From the NCBI GenBank assembly GCA_028281575.1, contig JANQJP010000088.1:1-54941 (forward strand): DNA of 54,941 nucleotides, given 5' to 3'. A model generated the notes under the pieces. That model searched no databases, was not told where the DNA came from, and saw only the letters and a list, made by a program, of their open reading frames with translations. This stretch comes from Cellvibrionaceae bacterium (lineage in GTDB: Bacteria > Pseudomonadota > Gammaproteobacteria > Pseudomonadales > Cellvibrionaceae). Shown here one piece after another: positions 9,692 through 19,093 of this stretch (the stretch's first letter is position 1; the number at the start of each line of letters is the position of its first letter). The position numbers and the translations under genes were made by a program.

Positions 9692-9841
9692 TTGCTGTCT
9701 CCGGCCTTAGTGTGCGCCAGTTTTTTGATTAACGCGTTTATTACTAAGCGTAGAGCAAAAAAAGTACCACTCGGCAATTTACGACAAAAAGGCAGGTAGA
9801 TCGGGCGTTTGAACCAGATTTGATTAAAAAGTGACAGTTTA

Positions 9842-9870
9842 TTGACGGGTTCAAGGCTATGAACTAAATA
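9842..9870 (+). promoter_or_regulatory. Candidate sigma-70 promoter of the glycan operon
   Basis: TTGACG, a 17-base spacer, then TAAATA, pointing at the NeuB-like gene 150 bp downstream. The divergent gap 9692-10019 otherwise shows no gene, and I see no good sigma-28 or sigma-54 site in it. Support is motif-only. Confidence 0.4.
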
Positions 9871-10019
9871 AATAGAGTTGGAAGCCGATATATAGCTGTG
9901 AGAAACGGCGAAACGGTTGCGGCCCAGAACTTGCTATATGCCTGATACATACTTATTTCGTCAGATTTTTATCCGACTTACAGAGCGTTTAACGCTGTTT
10001 ATCGATTGCTATTGAAGCT

Positions 10020-10874
10020 ATGAAAACAAAGTTTATTGCAGAAATTTCCAGCAATCACCACCAAGATATCGGCCGCTGTTTCAAGTTTATCGAGACCGCA
10101 GCGCGTATAGGCTGTGATGCCGTAAAATTTCAACTATTTAAAATCGACGAGCTGTTCGCTCCAGAAATTTTGGCACACAGTGAAACCCACCGAAAGCGCC
10201 GCCAGTGGGAGTTACCACGCAGCTTTTTACCCGACCTCAAAAATTGTTGTGACAACAACCGCATTGAATTTTCCTGTACACCATTTTACTTACAGGCGGT
10301 GGAAGAACTCACGCCCTACGTGGACTTTTTCAAGATTGCCTCCTACGAGTTGCTATGGAGCGACTTACTCAAAACTTGTGCAAGAACACGTTTGCCCGTG
10401 ATTCTTTCCACGGGTATGGCGTCTATCGCCGAAATAGATGAAGCCGTGCACACACTAAAAGGCGAAGGTAGCAAGGATATTACCTTACTTCACTGCGTTT
10501 CAGCGTATCCAACGCCGGTGGAGGAATGCAATCTATCAGTACTCGCATCTTTTAGAGACAGATACGGCGTTAAAGTTGGTTGGTCGGACCACTCCGTCTC
10601 ACCTGCCGTTATTAATCGCGCAGTACACAAGTGGCAGGCCGACGCGATTGAATTTCATTTGGACCTCGATAAAACCGGTGCTGAATATGCAGCTGGGCAC
10701 TGCTGGCTGCCCGGGGAGATTGAAGAGGTTATCCGAAACTACCGTCTCTGCGAAAAAATTGATGGTCAGCCCGAGAAACAATTTGTCGCAAGCGAGGCCG
10801 CTGATCGAGATTGGCGAGCTGATCCCTCCGATGGCTTGCGCCCGTTAAAACCTATTCGACGCGACTTTCGTTAG
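10020..10874 (+). CDS. NeuB/PseI-family sugar acid synthase lacking the C-terminal SAF domain
   Basis: Members condense phosphoenolpyruvate with a 6-carbon amino sugar to give a nonulosonic acid. The TIM-barrel motifs are all present: FIAEISSNHHQD at the start, DAVKFQLFK, SCTPFYLQAVEEL, FFKIASYEL, VILSTGMAS, and HCVSAYPTP followed by VGWSDHS. The protein is only 284 aa. Canonical NeuB/PseI/LegI are about 335-350 aa and end in an antifreeze-like SAF domain that reaches the partner active site. Here the chain ends soon after the barrel, in PLKPIRRDF. The gene ends at a normal stop with the next ATG 8 bp on, so it does not look frameshifted. It is the first gene of the plus-strand operon. Confidence 0.85.
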   Translation: MKTKFIAEISSNHHQDIGRCFKFIETAARIGCDAVKFQLFKIDELFAPEILAHSETHRKRRQWELPRSFLPDLKNCCDNNRIEFSCTPFYLQAVEELTPYVDFFKIASYELLWSDLLKTCARTRLPVILSTGMASIAEIDEAVHTLKGEGSKDITLLHCVSAYPTPVEECNLSVLASFRDRYGVKVGWSDHSVSPAVINRAVHKWQADAIEFHLDLDKTGAEYAAGHCWLPGEIEEVIRNYRLCEKIDGQPEKQFVASEAADRDWRADPSDGLRPLKPIRRDFR

Positions 10875-10882
10875 GGTTCAAA

Positions 10883-12103
10883 ATGAGCATTAACCCAGAG
10901 TACTTACCCAACATTATAGCGTCAGAGGACTTGTTCTCTAGGGCAGCTTCGAGCCTGAACGGCCAGCCAATGTTTGAGATGCTCGCCAAAGCGCAAAAAA
11001 TAGAACAAGGTGGAACAAAATTAATCCATCTGGAACTTGGCGATCCGGATTTTGAAGCGCCGCAAAATGTTATCGAGGCGGTCTATACCGCTATGCGTTC
11101 CGGCATGACCCACTATGTCAATTCGAAAGGGCTCCCGCTTTTCAGGCAAACCATACAAGAAAATCTGCATAAAAGTTTTGGACTGACGCTGGAGTACGAC
11201 CAAGTTATTGCAACACCAGGTGCAAACTCCGGGATTTATTGGGTAATGCGTTGTCTGGCAAACGAAGGCGATGAAATTCTCATTCCTGACCCTGGATTCG
11301 CCACGTTTCAAGCGGCTGCAAATGCCGCTGGCGTTGCCGCACGCACTTATTCACTTACGCAGTTAAATGAATTTCGCCCGGACTTTCTGCAATTAAGCAA
11401 ACTTATAAATCATAAAACGAAACTCATCATACTGAACAGCCCTTCAAACCCCATTGGTTCGGCGCTGCCAGCAGAAGACTTAAAACGTATTTATGACCTT
11501 GCTGAAAAACATGGCTTTTATATTTTATCCGATGATACCTATCGTCGAATGACATTCGACCAAGCCCATTCAGATAGCGTTACACGCTACGATAATTGTG
11601 CATCGAAAACCATTCTATTAAGTGGCCTATCGAAGGAATACTCTATGTCAGGCTTCCGTTTGGGCTATCTAGCGGGCCCGGTTGAACTTATGCAGAAGGT
11701 AGCACTTTATATAGAAACGGTTGCCTCTTGCGTTTCTCCATTTGTGCAAATGGGCGGCGTCGAAGCATTAAGTGGAGATCAGAGCAATCGCTTAAATCAG
11801 CTGGACATACTTCGACAACGGCGCGACATGATGGTCGATGGGTTAAATAGCATCAAAGGGATTAGTTGCCGAAAACCCGCTGGTGGCCTCTATGTATTTC
11901 CGTGCGTAAAAGATACCGGTTTTAACGGGGATCAATTCACCGACCTTTTACTTGAAAAAGCGGGCATCGTCAGTGTATCCGGGTCAGCCTTTGGCGTTGC
12001 CGGGAAAAACCATATACGTCTAAGCCTGAATAAAGACATATCGTTAACGGAAACCATTATAAACAAAATTGCATCGGTACTAAGGCCTGTTAACAGCAAA
12101 TAG
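10883..12103 (+). CDS. Class I/II PLP-dependent aminotransferase
   Basis: A 406-aa fold-type I aminotransferase of the AspC/AspB-like group. Visible are LELGDPDFEAP near residue 50, TPGANSGIYWVMR for the cofactor phosphate region, NSPSNPIGS near 190, and the PLP lysine in LSGLSKEYSMSGFRLGY (about residue 249). SVSGSAFG and HIRLSL near the end hold the substrate-carboxylate Arg. Starting 8 bp after the NeuB-like gene, it is translationally linked to the glycan operon. This suggests it makes or uses an amino or keto acid for the sugar rather than acting in general amino-acid metabolism. The substrate cannot be told from sequence. Confidence 0.85.
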   Translation: MSINPEYLPNIIASEDLFSRAASSLNGQPMFEMLAKAQKIEQGGTKLIHLELGDPDFEAPQNVIEAVYTAMRSGMTHYVNSKGLPLFRQTIQENLHKSFGLTLEYDQVIATPGANSGIYWVMRCLANEGDEILIPDPGFATFQAAANAAGVAARTYSLTQLNEFRPDFLQLSKLINHKTKLIILNSPSNPIGSALPAEDLKRIYDLAEKHGFYILSDDTYRRMTFDQAHSDSVTRYDNCASKTILLSGLSKEYSMSGFRLGYLAGPVELMQKVALYIETVASCVSPFVQMGGVEALSGDQSNRLNQLDILRQRRDMMVDGLNSIKGISCRKPAGGLYVFPCVKDTGFNGDQFTDLLLEKAGIVSVSGSAFGVAGKNHIRLSLNKDISLTETIINKIASVLRPVNSK

Positions 12104-12166
12104 TTTATTACTATTATGTCTAATTGGTGTTAACAAGCCCTAACATAAATACTCAAAAGGTCACTT

Positions 12167-13861
12167 ATGAAACTATCCGACTATATGGCGGAATTTTTTG
12201 CCGACTATGGGATTGAATATAACTATATTTTTACTGGTGGCGCCATCGCCCACCTTATTGATTCCTGTTGGAAATTGCATAATCAAAATCCCAAGGTGCT
12301 TAAACCGATTTGTGTGCTTCACGAACAGGCAGGCTCTATGGCTATTGATGCCTATACCCGTATTACCGACAAGCCTGGTTTAATGATGGCGACCAGCGGA
12401 CCTGGCGCGACCAATTTGCTAACAGGTATCGGCTGCTCCTACTACGATTCCATACCCGGCATTTATATCACCGGACAGGTTCGCACCTGGGAAAATAAAG
12501 GCGCCAGCAAACAGCGTCAACTGGGATTTCAAGAAACCGATATTGTCAGTATGGCAAAACCCATTACTAAATACGCAGTACTCGTTGAAGATCCTCGCGA
12601 TATTAAATACCAATTGCAAAAAGCCATATGGATGGCGACCGAAGGACGTCCCGGTCCTGTTTTAATCGACTTGCCCATGGATGTGCAGTGGGCGGAGATC
12701 GAGCCAGACCAGTTGCGTGCGTTTGTGCCGCCTACAAAAAAACCGGCTAAAACCATAGAATTAAATAATGTAAAACAAGTCGCTGATTGGATGCGTACAG
12801 CCGCAAAACCCACCATCCTATGTGGAGGAGGTATTCGTAATGCCGGTGCCGTATCTGAACTTAAAGCGTTGGCCGAGCTGTGCAATATTCCAGTCCTTGT
12901 AAGTTTTGGCGGCAACGACGCCTTCCCTCACGATAATCCGCTTTATGCCGGCTTGATAGGCACGATGGGTAACAAAGCGGCCAACGAAACGCTTAACGAC
13001 AGCGATTTGCTACTTGTATTAGGCAGTCGTTTGAGCTGGCGTCAGGTACGTTCAAAACCGGAGCAGTTTGCCAGCAAAGCAAAAATTGTCCATGTCGATA
13101 TCGATCGTGAAGAATTAAATCAGCGTGTCTCCGCCTCACTCGCGTTTGATTGGGATGTCAAAGAGTTTATCAACTTGCTTATGCAAGAACTCAAATCCAA
13201 AGAGTTACCTGATCATTCTCATTGGGCCAAGGCAAGCTACCAACATCACCAAAAAAGCCCTTTTTGCAAACCCGAATATTACGAACAAGAAGACCGCGTT
13301 CAACCCTACGTATTTATGAAAACGCTATCGGAAATGATGGCTGATGATGATGTCCTTGTTATTGATGCTGGACAAAACGTTATGTGGGGTATGCAGGCCA
13401 CCGAGCCACGCGCCGAACAGCGCCTAATTACAGCTTGGGGCCATTCGCCAATGGGTTATTCGCTACCAGCAGCAATGGGCGTTGCCGCGCATTTAAAAGG
13501 AACGCCACAAACACTTTGCACAATCGGCGATGGTGGGTTTCAAGTAAATGTACAGGAACTGCAAACGATAAAATATTACAACCTTCCTGTAAAAATATTC
13601 ATTATGAATAACTATTGCTATGGCGCGATAAAAGACTTCCAGGATGGGAACCTGGACAGCCGTTATTACGCCACTTGCCCAGAATACGGTTACGAAGCTC
13701 CGGATTTTTTGGCGATTAGCGACGCCTATAAAATTGAGAGCTGCAGAATTGCATCGCATGCAGATTTAAAAGAAAAGCTGTCTTATGTTCTTCAACACGA
13801 GGGGCCGATTATTTGCGATGTAAACCTGGGCGAAGATACTTTTGTTACTTTAGATCCTTAG
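12167..13861 (+). CDS. Thiamine diphosphate-dependent enzyme, acetolactate synthase-like
   Basis: A 564-aa protein with the three-domain ThDP architecture: N-terminal Pyr domain, central domain, C-terminal PP domain. The cofactor-activating Glu is in CVLHEQAGSMAIDAY, near residue 53. GPGATNLLTGI follows, and the Mg/ThDP motif GDGGFQVNVQEL...NN starts near residue 453. These enzymes decarboxylate a 2-keto acid and transfer the carbanion to an acceptor. Being inside a sugar operon rather than beside ilvN/ilvC argues against branched-chain synthesis. It may make a hydroxyacyl or branched precursor for the glycan. The ATG at 12167 follows an AAAAGGT ribosome-binding site. The 63-bp gap before it contains GTGTTAACAAGCCCTA, resembling the inverted-repeat end at 48104-48138. 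Confidence 0.87.
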   Translation: MKLSDYMAEFFADYGIEYNYIFTGGAIAHLIDSCWKLHNQNPKVLKPICVLHEQAGSMAIDAYTRITDKPGLMMATSGPGATNLLTGIGCSYYDSIPGIYITGQVRTWENKGASKQRQLGFQETDIVSMAKPITKYAVLVEDPRDIKYQLQKAIWMATEGRPGPVLIDLPMDVQWAEIEPDQLRAFVPPTKKPAKTIELNNVKQVADWMRTAAKPTILCGGGIRNAGAVSELKALAELCNIPVLVSFGGNDAFPHDNPLYAGLIGTMGNKAANETLNDSDLLLVLGSRLSWRQVRSKPEQFASKAKIVHVDIDREELNQRVSASLAFDWDVKEFINLLMQELKSKELPDHSHWAKASYQHHQKSPFCKPEYYEQEDRVQPYVFMKTLSEMMADDDVLVIDAGQNVMWGMQATEPRAEQRLITAWGHSPMGYSLPAAMGVAAHLKGTPQTLCTIGDGGFQVNVQELQTIKYYNLPVKIFIMNNYCYGAIKDFQDGNLDSRYYATCPEYGYEAPDFLAISDAYKIESCRIASHADLKEKLSYVLQHEGPIICDVNLGEDTFVTLDP

Positions 13862-13874
13862 CCGTTGTAAACCC

Positions 13875-14618
13875 ATGAGCAAACTAGTATTTGTCACAGG
13901 TGGTTCTAGAGGTATCGGCGCAGCGATTGTTAAACAGCTTGCGTGCGATGGTTATAAAGTCGCGTTTTCATACCGCGAAAACCAGTCCTCTGCCCATGAA
14001 GTCGTGCAGTCGCTAGGGCAACAATCAGAAGGTGTTTTAGCGTTACAAATGGATCAAGCAGATAGGAGCAGTGTAAAAGAAGCGCTGTCTAGCACGCGTA
14101 AGCATTTCCAACGGCCTGTTTCCATTTTGGTTAATAACGCCGCCAAAGCTCAGGAAAAACCGTTTGAAGAGATTACCGACGACGATTGGCAGAAAATGTT
14201 AGATATTAACCTTCAAGGCCCGTTTCGCTGTGTCCAGGAATGCCTGAGCGATATGAAAAATCAAAAATTCGGCAGAATAATTAATATTTCGTCAATTGGC
14301 GGACAATGGGGAGGAAGAAACCAGGTGCACTATGCCGCATCAAAAGCAGCGTTAATTAATTTTACTCAGTCGCTAGCTAACCTTTATTCCAAAGATGGCA
14401 TTGTCAGTACAGCTGTCGCTGTTGGTCTGGTGGCAACAGACATGTCTGCGAAGGAACTCAGCACTGAGGCGGGCAGACAAAAAGTCGCGGCTATACCGGC
14501 TGGAAGGTTAGGCTCGGCAAAAGAGATCGCAGAGTCCGTGAGCTTTCTTTGTACAGAAAGCGCAGCATATTTAACTGGACAAACAATAAATATGAATGGC
14601 GGTATGCTTTTTAGTTAG
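13875..14618 (+). CDS. Short-chain dehydrogenase/reductase (FabG-like)
   Basis: A classical 247-aa SDR. The nucleotide-binding TGGSRGIG is at residues 8-15 and VNNAAKA is the NNAG-type motif. The catalytic Ser is in INISSIGG, and YAASK puts Tyr and Lys at about 153 and 157. It ends with the tetramer-forming YLTGQTINMNGGM. It starts 13 bp after the ThDP gene, and the two probably act in sequence (ketone formation, then reduction). This is an inference from adjacency. A role in fatty-acid synthesis is unlikely in this context. Confidence 0.87.
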   Translation: MSKLVFVTGGSRGIGAAIVKQLACDGYKVAFSYRENQSSAHEVVQSLGQQSEGVLALQMDQADRSSVKEALSSTRKHFQRPVSILVNNAAKAQEKPFEEITDDDWQKMLDINLQGPFRCVQECLSDMKNQKFGRIINISSIGGQWGGRNQVHYAASKAALINFTQSLANLYSKDGIVSTAVAVGLVATDMSAKELSTEAGRQKVAAIPAGRLGSAKEIAESVSFLCTESAAYLTGQTINMNGGMLFS

Positions 14619-14635
14619 GTGCTAGTGGAAAAATT

Positions 14636-15535
14636 ATGCAACAAAAACACTCTGGTAAACTGGTAGAAAATGTCAAAGGCTTCGATATTATCGAATGCGA
14701 ACAGTGCGGATTCCGGCACGTCAACCCGCTCCCCACTGAAGAAGAGTTAAAGGATACATACGCGCACGACTACTACAAAACAGAAAAACCGTTGTCGATT
14801 ACCCGTCATAATGAAGATAAAGATTGGCTGGAAATTCAATATACGGACCGCTACGAAACATTTGAGGAACATTTTGACGGCAAACGCGGCGCCATCCTGG
14901 ACGTAGGCTCCGGCCCTGGATTCTTTCTTAAATTTGGTAAAGAGCGCGGATGGAATGTGTTGGGTATAGAACCTTCTATGCAAGCCGCGGCGCACGCCAG
15001 AAGTTTAGGTGTAGATGTTGTCGGAGATTTTCTAACACCGGAAAACGCAGGGGAATTTGGTCAGTTCGATGCGATACACGCAAGCCTGGTACTTGAACAT
15101 ATTCCCAATCCAAGGGAATTTATTGATATTATTTTTTGCCTTACCAAGCCAGGCGGCATCATCTGCTTAACAGCGCCCAATGACTATAACCCATTTCAAA
15201 AAGCGCTAAAAGACGCAGATAACTACGCGCCATGGTGGGTCGAACCCACCCACCACCTTAATTACTTTACTCCCGACTCTTTAAGCAATTTGATCGAGCG
15301 TTGCGGCTTCGATGTCGTGCTAAAAGAAAGCACCTTCCCAATCGACTTATTTTTGCTAATGGGTGATAACTATGTAGGCGATGATACGCTCGGCCGGACC
15401 TGCCATAAAAAACGTGTACGCTTTGAACAGACGCTGCATAAATCGGGGCAAAACGCGCTCAAACGGGAACTGTACCAGGCACTTGCAAAACTCAATTTAG
15501 GTAGAGAAATCTGCGTCTATGCAAAAAGGCCTTAA
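14636..15535 (+). CDS. SAM-dependent methyltransferase with N-terminal Cys motif
   Basis: A 299-aa protein. Residues 19-33 (IECEQCGFRHVNPLP) hold a CxxC like half a zinc ribbon, common at the start of sugar methyltransferases of this type. The SAM-binding ILDVGSGPGFFLKF begins near residue 86, with ASLVLEHIPNPREF and KPGGIICLTAPND as later Rossmann motifs. It sits between the SDR and a second methyltransferase whose ATG follows 2 bp after its stop. It probably methylates a glycan intermediate; whether at O, N or C cannot be told. Confidence 0.82.
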   Translation: MQQKHSGKLVENVKGFDIIECEQCGFRHVNPLPTEEELKDTYAHDYYKTEKPLSITRHNEDKDWLEIQYTDRYETFEEHFDGKRGAILDVGSGPGFFLKFGKERGWNVLGIEPSMQAAAHARSLGVDVVGDFLTPENAGEFGQFDAIHASLVLEHIPNPREFIDIIFCLTKPGGIICLTAPNDYNPFQKALKDADNYAPWWVEPTHHLNYFTPDSLSNLIERCGFDVVLKESTFPIDLFLLMGDNYVGDDTLGRTCHKKRVRFEQTLHKSGQNALKRELYQALAKLNLGREICVYAKRP

Positions 15536-15537
15536 AA

Positions 15538-16704
15538 ATGAAACGTGAGAGTTTTTTTGGTGGTGAAATAGACGAACTGATTTCCCAAACCTGGCAAATT
15601 CCAGGTGTCGGCAGTAAACATATCGGCTTCGGCATATGCCACTCATCTGGCTTGGTACTGCAGACAACTGCCGTAACCCCCGAGCAAATGCTAGCGTATT
15701 ACGCACATACTGCAACCTATGTAAACCCCAATAACAATGGTGGGCCGCAGGAAAAAAAAGTGCGCGACCTAAGTCGGTTTATTCACTTGGTTAACGATTT
15801 AATACCAGAACAACCAAAGTCGGCTTTACAAATTGGTAGTTCAGACGGCTATACCTTATCCAGGTTCCGGGATTCTGGTATAGAACAGGTCTTGGGCGTG
15901 GACCCGAGCGAAGCCTCGCGAAACTTTGCAAAACAGACCTATAGTATTGAGTCCATCGCTGGTTCCGCGGAAGACTTCGAGTGTGATCAAAAGTTTGACC
16001 TCTTAGTACTTACCCATATTCTTGAGCATCTATATAACCCAATCGACGTCCTCTTAAAAATAAAACATTATCTGAATGACAGTGGACATGTGCTTATCGA
16101 AGTGCCTTTATGGGAGCGTGTTGATCTGCAACCTATCGGGGTGCTCACCTTTGAGCACGTTAACTACTTTTGCGAAAATTCACTGCTTTTACTGATGCAG
16201 AAAACCGGGTTTGATGTTGTACATATTTCAAAAAACTTTAATACGAATCAATATCCCGTTATTTCATTGATTGCGAAAAATAACTTAAACTCCAGCACCA
16301 TCCCAACGCCCAGGAATAATTACGATACAAATAGAGAGATACTAAAAAAGCATCTTGAAGTAACCAAGCAATCATGGTCTGATGCTTCTGAAAAAATTAA
16401 GAAACAGCTGAACACTCAAAAAAAACTGTATATTTACGGCGGCGGGATACATACCACACAAATGCTGGCGAGTACCAATATCGAAACCTATCAAGCCATT
16501 CAGGCTATATTTGATAGCAGCCCTTCAAAGTGGGGAAAACAGCTTGGCAACTATGAGATTATCGATCCAAAGCGGCTAAAAACACTCGATGCTGGTACCA
16601 ATATACTGGTTTCTTCTGCAGCGTCGGAAACCAATATTGTCAAATTTATACAATCTAAACGACAAGACCTAAATATTATAAAACTCTATGAGGCTGTAGT
16701 ATGA
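15538..16704 (+). CDS. Sugar C-methyltransferase-like two-domain protein
   Basis: A 388-aa protein. A class I SAM domain carries LQIGSSDGYTLSRF near residue 96, THILEHLYNPIDVL and VLIEVPLWERVD. A C-terminal domain (about 280-388, with LYIYGGGIHTTQML and FDSSPSKWGKQL) resembles the Methyltransf_14 partner domain of deoxysugar C-methyltransferases. Its stop overlaps the next start by 4 bp, indicating translational coupling. The predicted role is methylation of the flagellar glycan sugar, inferred from domain order and context. Confidence 0.8.
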   Translation: MKRESFFGGEIDELISQTWQIPGVGSKHIGFGICHSSGLVLQTTAVTPEQMLAYYAHTATYVNPNNNGGPQEKKVRDLSRFIHLVNDLIPEQPKSALQIGSSDGYTLSRFRDSGIEQVLGVDPSEASRNFAKQTYSIESIAGSAEDFECDQKFDLLVLTHILEHLYNPIDVLLKIKHYLNDSGHVLIEVPLWERVDLQPIGVLTFEHVNYFCENSLLLLMQKTGFDVVHISKNFNTNQYPVISLIAKNNLNSSTIPTPRNNYDTNREILKKHLEVTKQSWSDASEKIKKQLNTQKKLYIYGGGIHTTQMLASTNIETYQAIQAIFDSSPSKWGKQLGNYEIIDPKRLKTLDAGTNILVSSAASETNIVKFIQSKRQDLNIIKLYEAVV

Positions 16705-17867
16705 AACTACTTATCGCCGGCGGCTACGACACCCAAAACCTCGGTGACTATGCTTCATTTTTGGGATTATATAAGCTCATTCGTAGTGAAAAACCGAATA
16801 CAGAATTTAAAGTCCTATCACGACACCCAAAAGATGCCTTTGCGCAACAATTTGATGTACAGACACTATTAAACCTCGACCACGCAAGTAAAGCTGAGAG
16901 CATCGGCCGGATATTTAACGGTTTTAACGAAGGCGACGACACGCAGCACCTCGCGGAAATACATCAAGCAATAGCAAATTGCGACTGCCTCGTTATCGGA
17001 AACGGTCGGCTGTTTATTGATATCTCACTGGGATTTATGAAAGGTCCGTTGAGCTATTTTGGCCTGTTAGTGATGCTGGCAAAACTGATGAACAAACCCG
17101 TTGTACTCAGCTCTGTTACTCTGGTACACCCAGCCACAGACGCAGGAAAAGAACAGTTCAAATTTATTCTGGCAAACAGCGATAAAATTCTTGTGCGCGA
17201 ACCCTTCTCAAGCGAAGTTGCCAAAACCTATATAAACGACCATAACAAAATCGAGGTGCTACCAGATGTTGCGTTCGCGCTTGATAAAAAAGATTCAGAA
17301 AATACGGTGCTTCCAATTACGATCCCAGAGAGTTCTATCGGCGTGAATTTTCGTGGCGTCGATTTCACTACCAATGCAGGAAGACAGAAAATTTCTTCCA
17401 CAGCAAAAAAATTGTCCACATTTTTGGAAAGCACCAACATTAATCTTGTTTTTATTCATCAAGGCACTTACAACGTTGATACGAATATCACCGATGATCG
17501 TCATATCAATCGAGAAATATATCAACAGCTTAGCGATGAACATCAATCACGCTGCACAATCTTTGATACCAAATTAACGCTCAAACAAACATTGGCGTTG
17601 TACAAGCAGCTAGACTATCTATTTACCGAGAGGAGGCACGGTTTTATATTGGCTTTAACCCAGGGTATCCAAGCCTCGTTAATTTGCAATGAAAGCAACA
17701 CGCGTGTCGTAAGCGAAAGTATTCCAATACCTGAACTCTATTTAGACACCCAATCAGAGTTCGCTATTCCGCCAGATAAAACCAACGAAATTGCTGTAAT
17801 ACTTGAACACCTTAAAACTGAAACGTACACCTACACCAATATTTTTTCTCAACTGGCTGCTTCGTGA
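16701..17867 (+). CDS. Polysaccharide pyruvyl transferase family protein
   Basis: A 388-aa protein whose N-terminus MKLLIAGGYDTQNLGDYA matches the pyruvyltransferase (WcaK/CsaB-like) signature. NCDCLVIGNGRLFIDIS, KPVVLSSVTLVHP and the late LFTERRHGFILALTQGI (the conserved R-x-H substrate region) support this. Such enzymes move a pyruvyl group from PEP onto a sugar as a ketal, or act as distant glycosyltransferase-fold relatives. Start and stop overlap the neighbours by 4 bp each, so it is tightly coupled in the operon. It may decorate the flagellar sugar. Confidence 0.8.
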   Translation: MKLLIAGGYDTQNLGDYASFLGLYKLIRSEKPNTEFKVLSRHPKDAFAQQFDVQTLLNLDHASKAESIGRIFNGFNEGDDTQHLAEIHQAIANCDCLVIGNGRLFIDISLGFMKGPLSYFGLLVMLAKLMNKPVVLSSVTLVHPATDAGKEQFKFILANSDKILVREPFSSEVAKTYINDHNKIEVLPDVAFALDKKDSENTVLPITIPESSIGVNFRGVDFTTNAGRQKISSTAKKLSTFLESTNINLVFIHQGTYNVDTNITDDRHINREIYQQLSDEHQSRCTIFDTKLTLKQTLALYKQLDYLFTERRHGFILALTQGIQASLICNESNTRVVSESIPIPELYLDTQSEFAIPPDKTNEIAVILEHLKTETYTYTNIFSQLAAS

Positions 17868-19093
17868 ACGGAAAAAACCTGGTCATTCTCGGTGCCGGCA
17901 TCGAAGCATGCGAGGGCATAAAAACAGCTAAGGCTTTGGGCCTGTCACTGATTGTCGTCGACGGGGACGAATATGCTCCCGGTTTTACGATGGCAGACTA
18001 CAAAATAGTTGTTAGCACCTATGATGGAGATACCATTGTTAAAGAGGTGTTACGCCTGCAGAAACGGGGAATAAAAATTCATGGTGCCATCGCGATGTGC
18101 GCCGATGTACCCGTCAGTGTGGCTAAAATTACAAGCGCGCTGCACTTGCCGGGTTTATCGATGCAATCCGCCCACTGGGTAGCCGATAAGCTGCTGATGA
18201 AAGAACAACTTAAAAAAAAGTGTATTCCAATACCCAAGTTTTTCCCAGTCGAATCGGAAATAGTATTCGAAACCCTAATAAAAAACCTCGACTACCCTTT
18301 TGTTATCAAACCCGTCGACAGTCGCGGCGCGCGCGGTGTCCAGCTTGTGGAAAACGACACGCAATTAGGGGAAGCTTTTCTACGAGCAAAAGAAGAATCT
18401 CCTACCGGTCGAGTGATGGCTGAGGAATATTTAAGCGGTCCACAGGTAAGCACGGAGACACTTATTGAAAATGGACGCTGTTTTACAATTGGTTTTTCTG
18501 ACAGAAATTATGAGTGGCTCGAAAAAACCAAACCCTTTTTTATCGAGAATGGCGGCGAACTGCCGAGCAAGCTCCCAAAAGAAGCGCAGCGCGGGATTAC
18601 CCATACAGTCGAAGACGCTGCCCTCGCGCTAGGTATTACCCACGGCGTCGCCAAGGGTGATATGGTGCTTAGCCCCGAGGGTCCCAAAGTCATCGAAATC
18701 GCAGGAAGGTTGTCGGGCGGATATTTTTCCACAACGCAAATTCCGATTGTAACAGGCGTGAACTTTGTCCATCAGGCGATTAAACTCGCATTAAATGAAA
18801 AGCTCGATATTGACGCAATTCAACCCAAACAACACTGCGCCCTCGCCGTGCGCTACCTTGAGTTAGCGACTGGCGATATTAAAGCCATTGATGGTGCAGA
18901 TAACGCCAGAAATGCGCCCGGGATGGAGATGCTAGAGTTATTTATCAAACCAGGCGATAGTATTGACTCGTTAACGAATCATACACAAAGAGCGGGTTTT
19001 GTGATTTGTACCGCGAGTACGACTGAAGCTGCCATTACACGGGCACAGGATGCTTTATCCATGATTAAAATCATCTATGCAGACGATGTCTAA
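17864..19093 (+). CDS. ATP-grasp ligase
   Basis: A 409-aa protein starting at GTG (17864), overlapping the previous stop as GTGA. The order is an N-terminal Rossmann-like preATP domain (VILGAGIEACEGIKTAKALG), then ATP-binding FVIKPVDSRGARGVQLV near residue 145, EYLSGPQVSTETL, and metal-binding VIEIAGRLSGGYF near 278. This is the carbamoyl-phosphate-synthase L-chain / amino-acid ligase type of ATP-grasp. It joins a carboxylic acid to an amine. In this operon, which lacks a visible PseH acetyltransferase, it is the best candidate for attaching an acyl or aminoacyl group to an amino sugar. That role is inferred. Confidence 0.82.
   Translation: MNGKNLVILGAGIEACEGIKTAKALGLSLIVVDGDEYAPGFTMADYKIVVSTYDGDTIVKEVLRLQKRGIKIHGAIAMCADVPVSVAKITSALHLPGLSMQSAHWVADKLLMKEQLKKKCIPIPKFFPVESEIVFETLIKNLDYPFVIKPVDSRGARGVQLVENDTQLGEAFLRAKEESPTGRVMAEEYLSGPQVSTETLIENGRCFTIGFSDRNYEWLEKTKPFFIENGGELPSKLPKEAQRGITHTVEDAALALGITHGVAKGDMVLSPEGPKVIEIAGRLSGGYFSTTQIPIVTGVNFVHQAIKLALNEKLDIDAIQPKQHCALAVRYLELATGDIKAIDGADNARNAPGMEMLELFIKPGDSIDSLTNHTQRAGFVICTASTTEAAITRAQDALSMIKIIYADDV

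Noticed and set aside
9880-9900. Possible sigma-28 site before the glycan operon (TAGAGTT ... GCCGATA)
   Set aside because: The two half-sites are only 3-4 bases apart instead of 11, so they cannot form a FliA promoter.
12104-12166. A second copy of the inverted-repeat element before the ThDP gene
   Set aside because: Only one short stretch (GTGTTAACAAGCCCTA) resembles the end at 48104-48138. There is no opposite end in the 63-bp gap, so it is at best a remnant and may be chance.
12167-13861. Acetolactate synthase large subunit (IlvB) for branched-chain amino acids
   Set aside because: There is no small subunit or ilvC nearby, and it is embedded in a sugar operon, so only the enzyme class is claimed.
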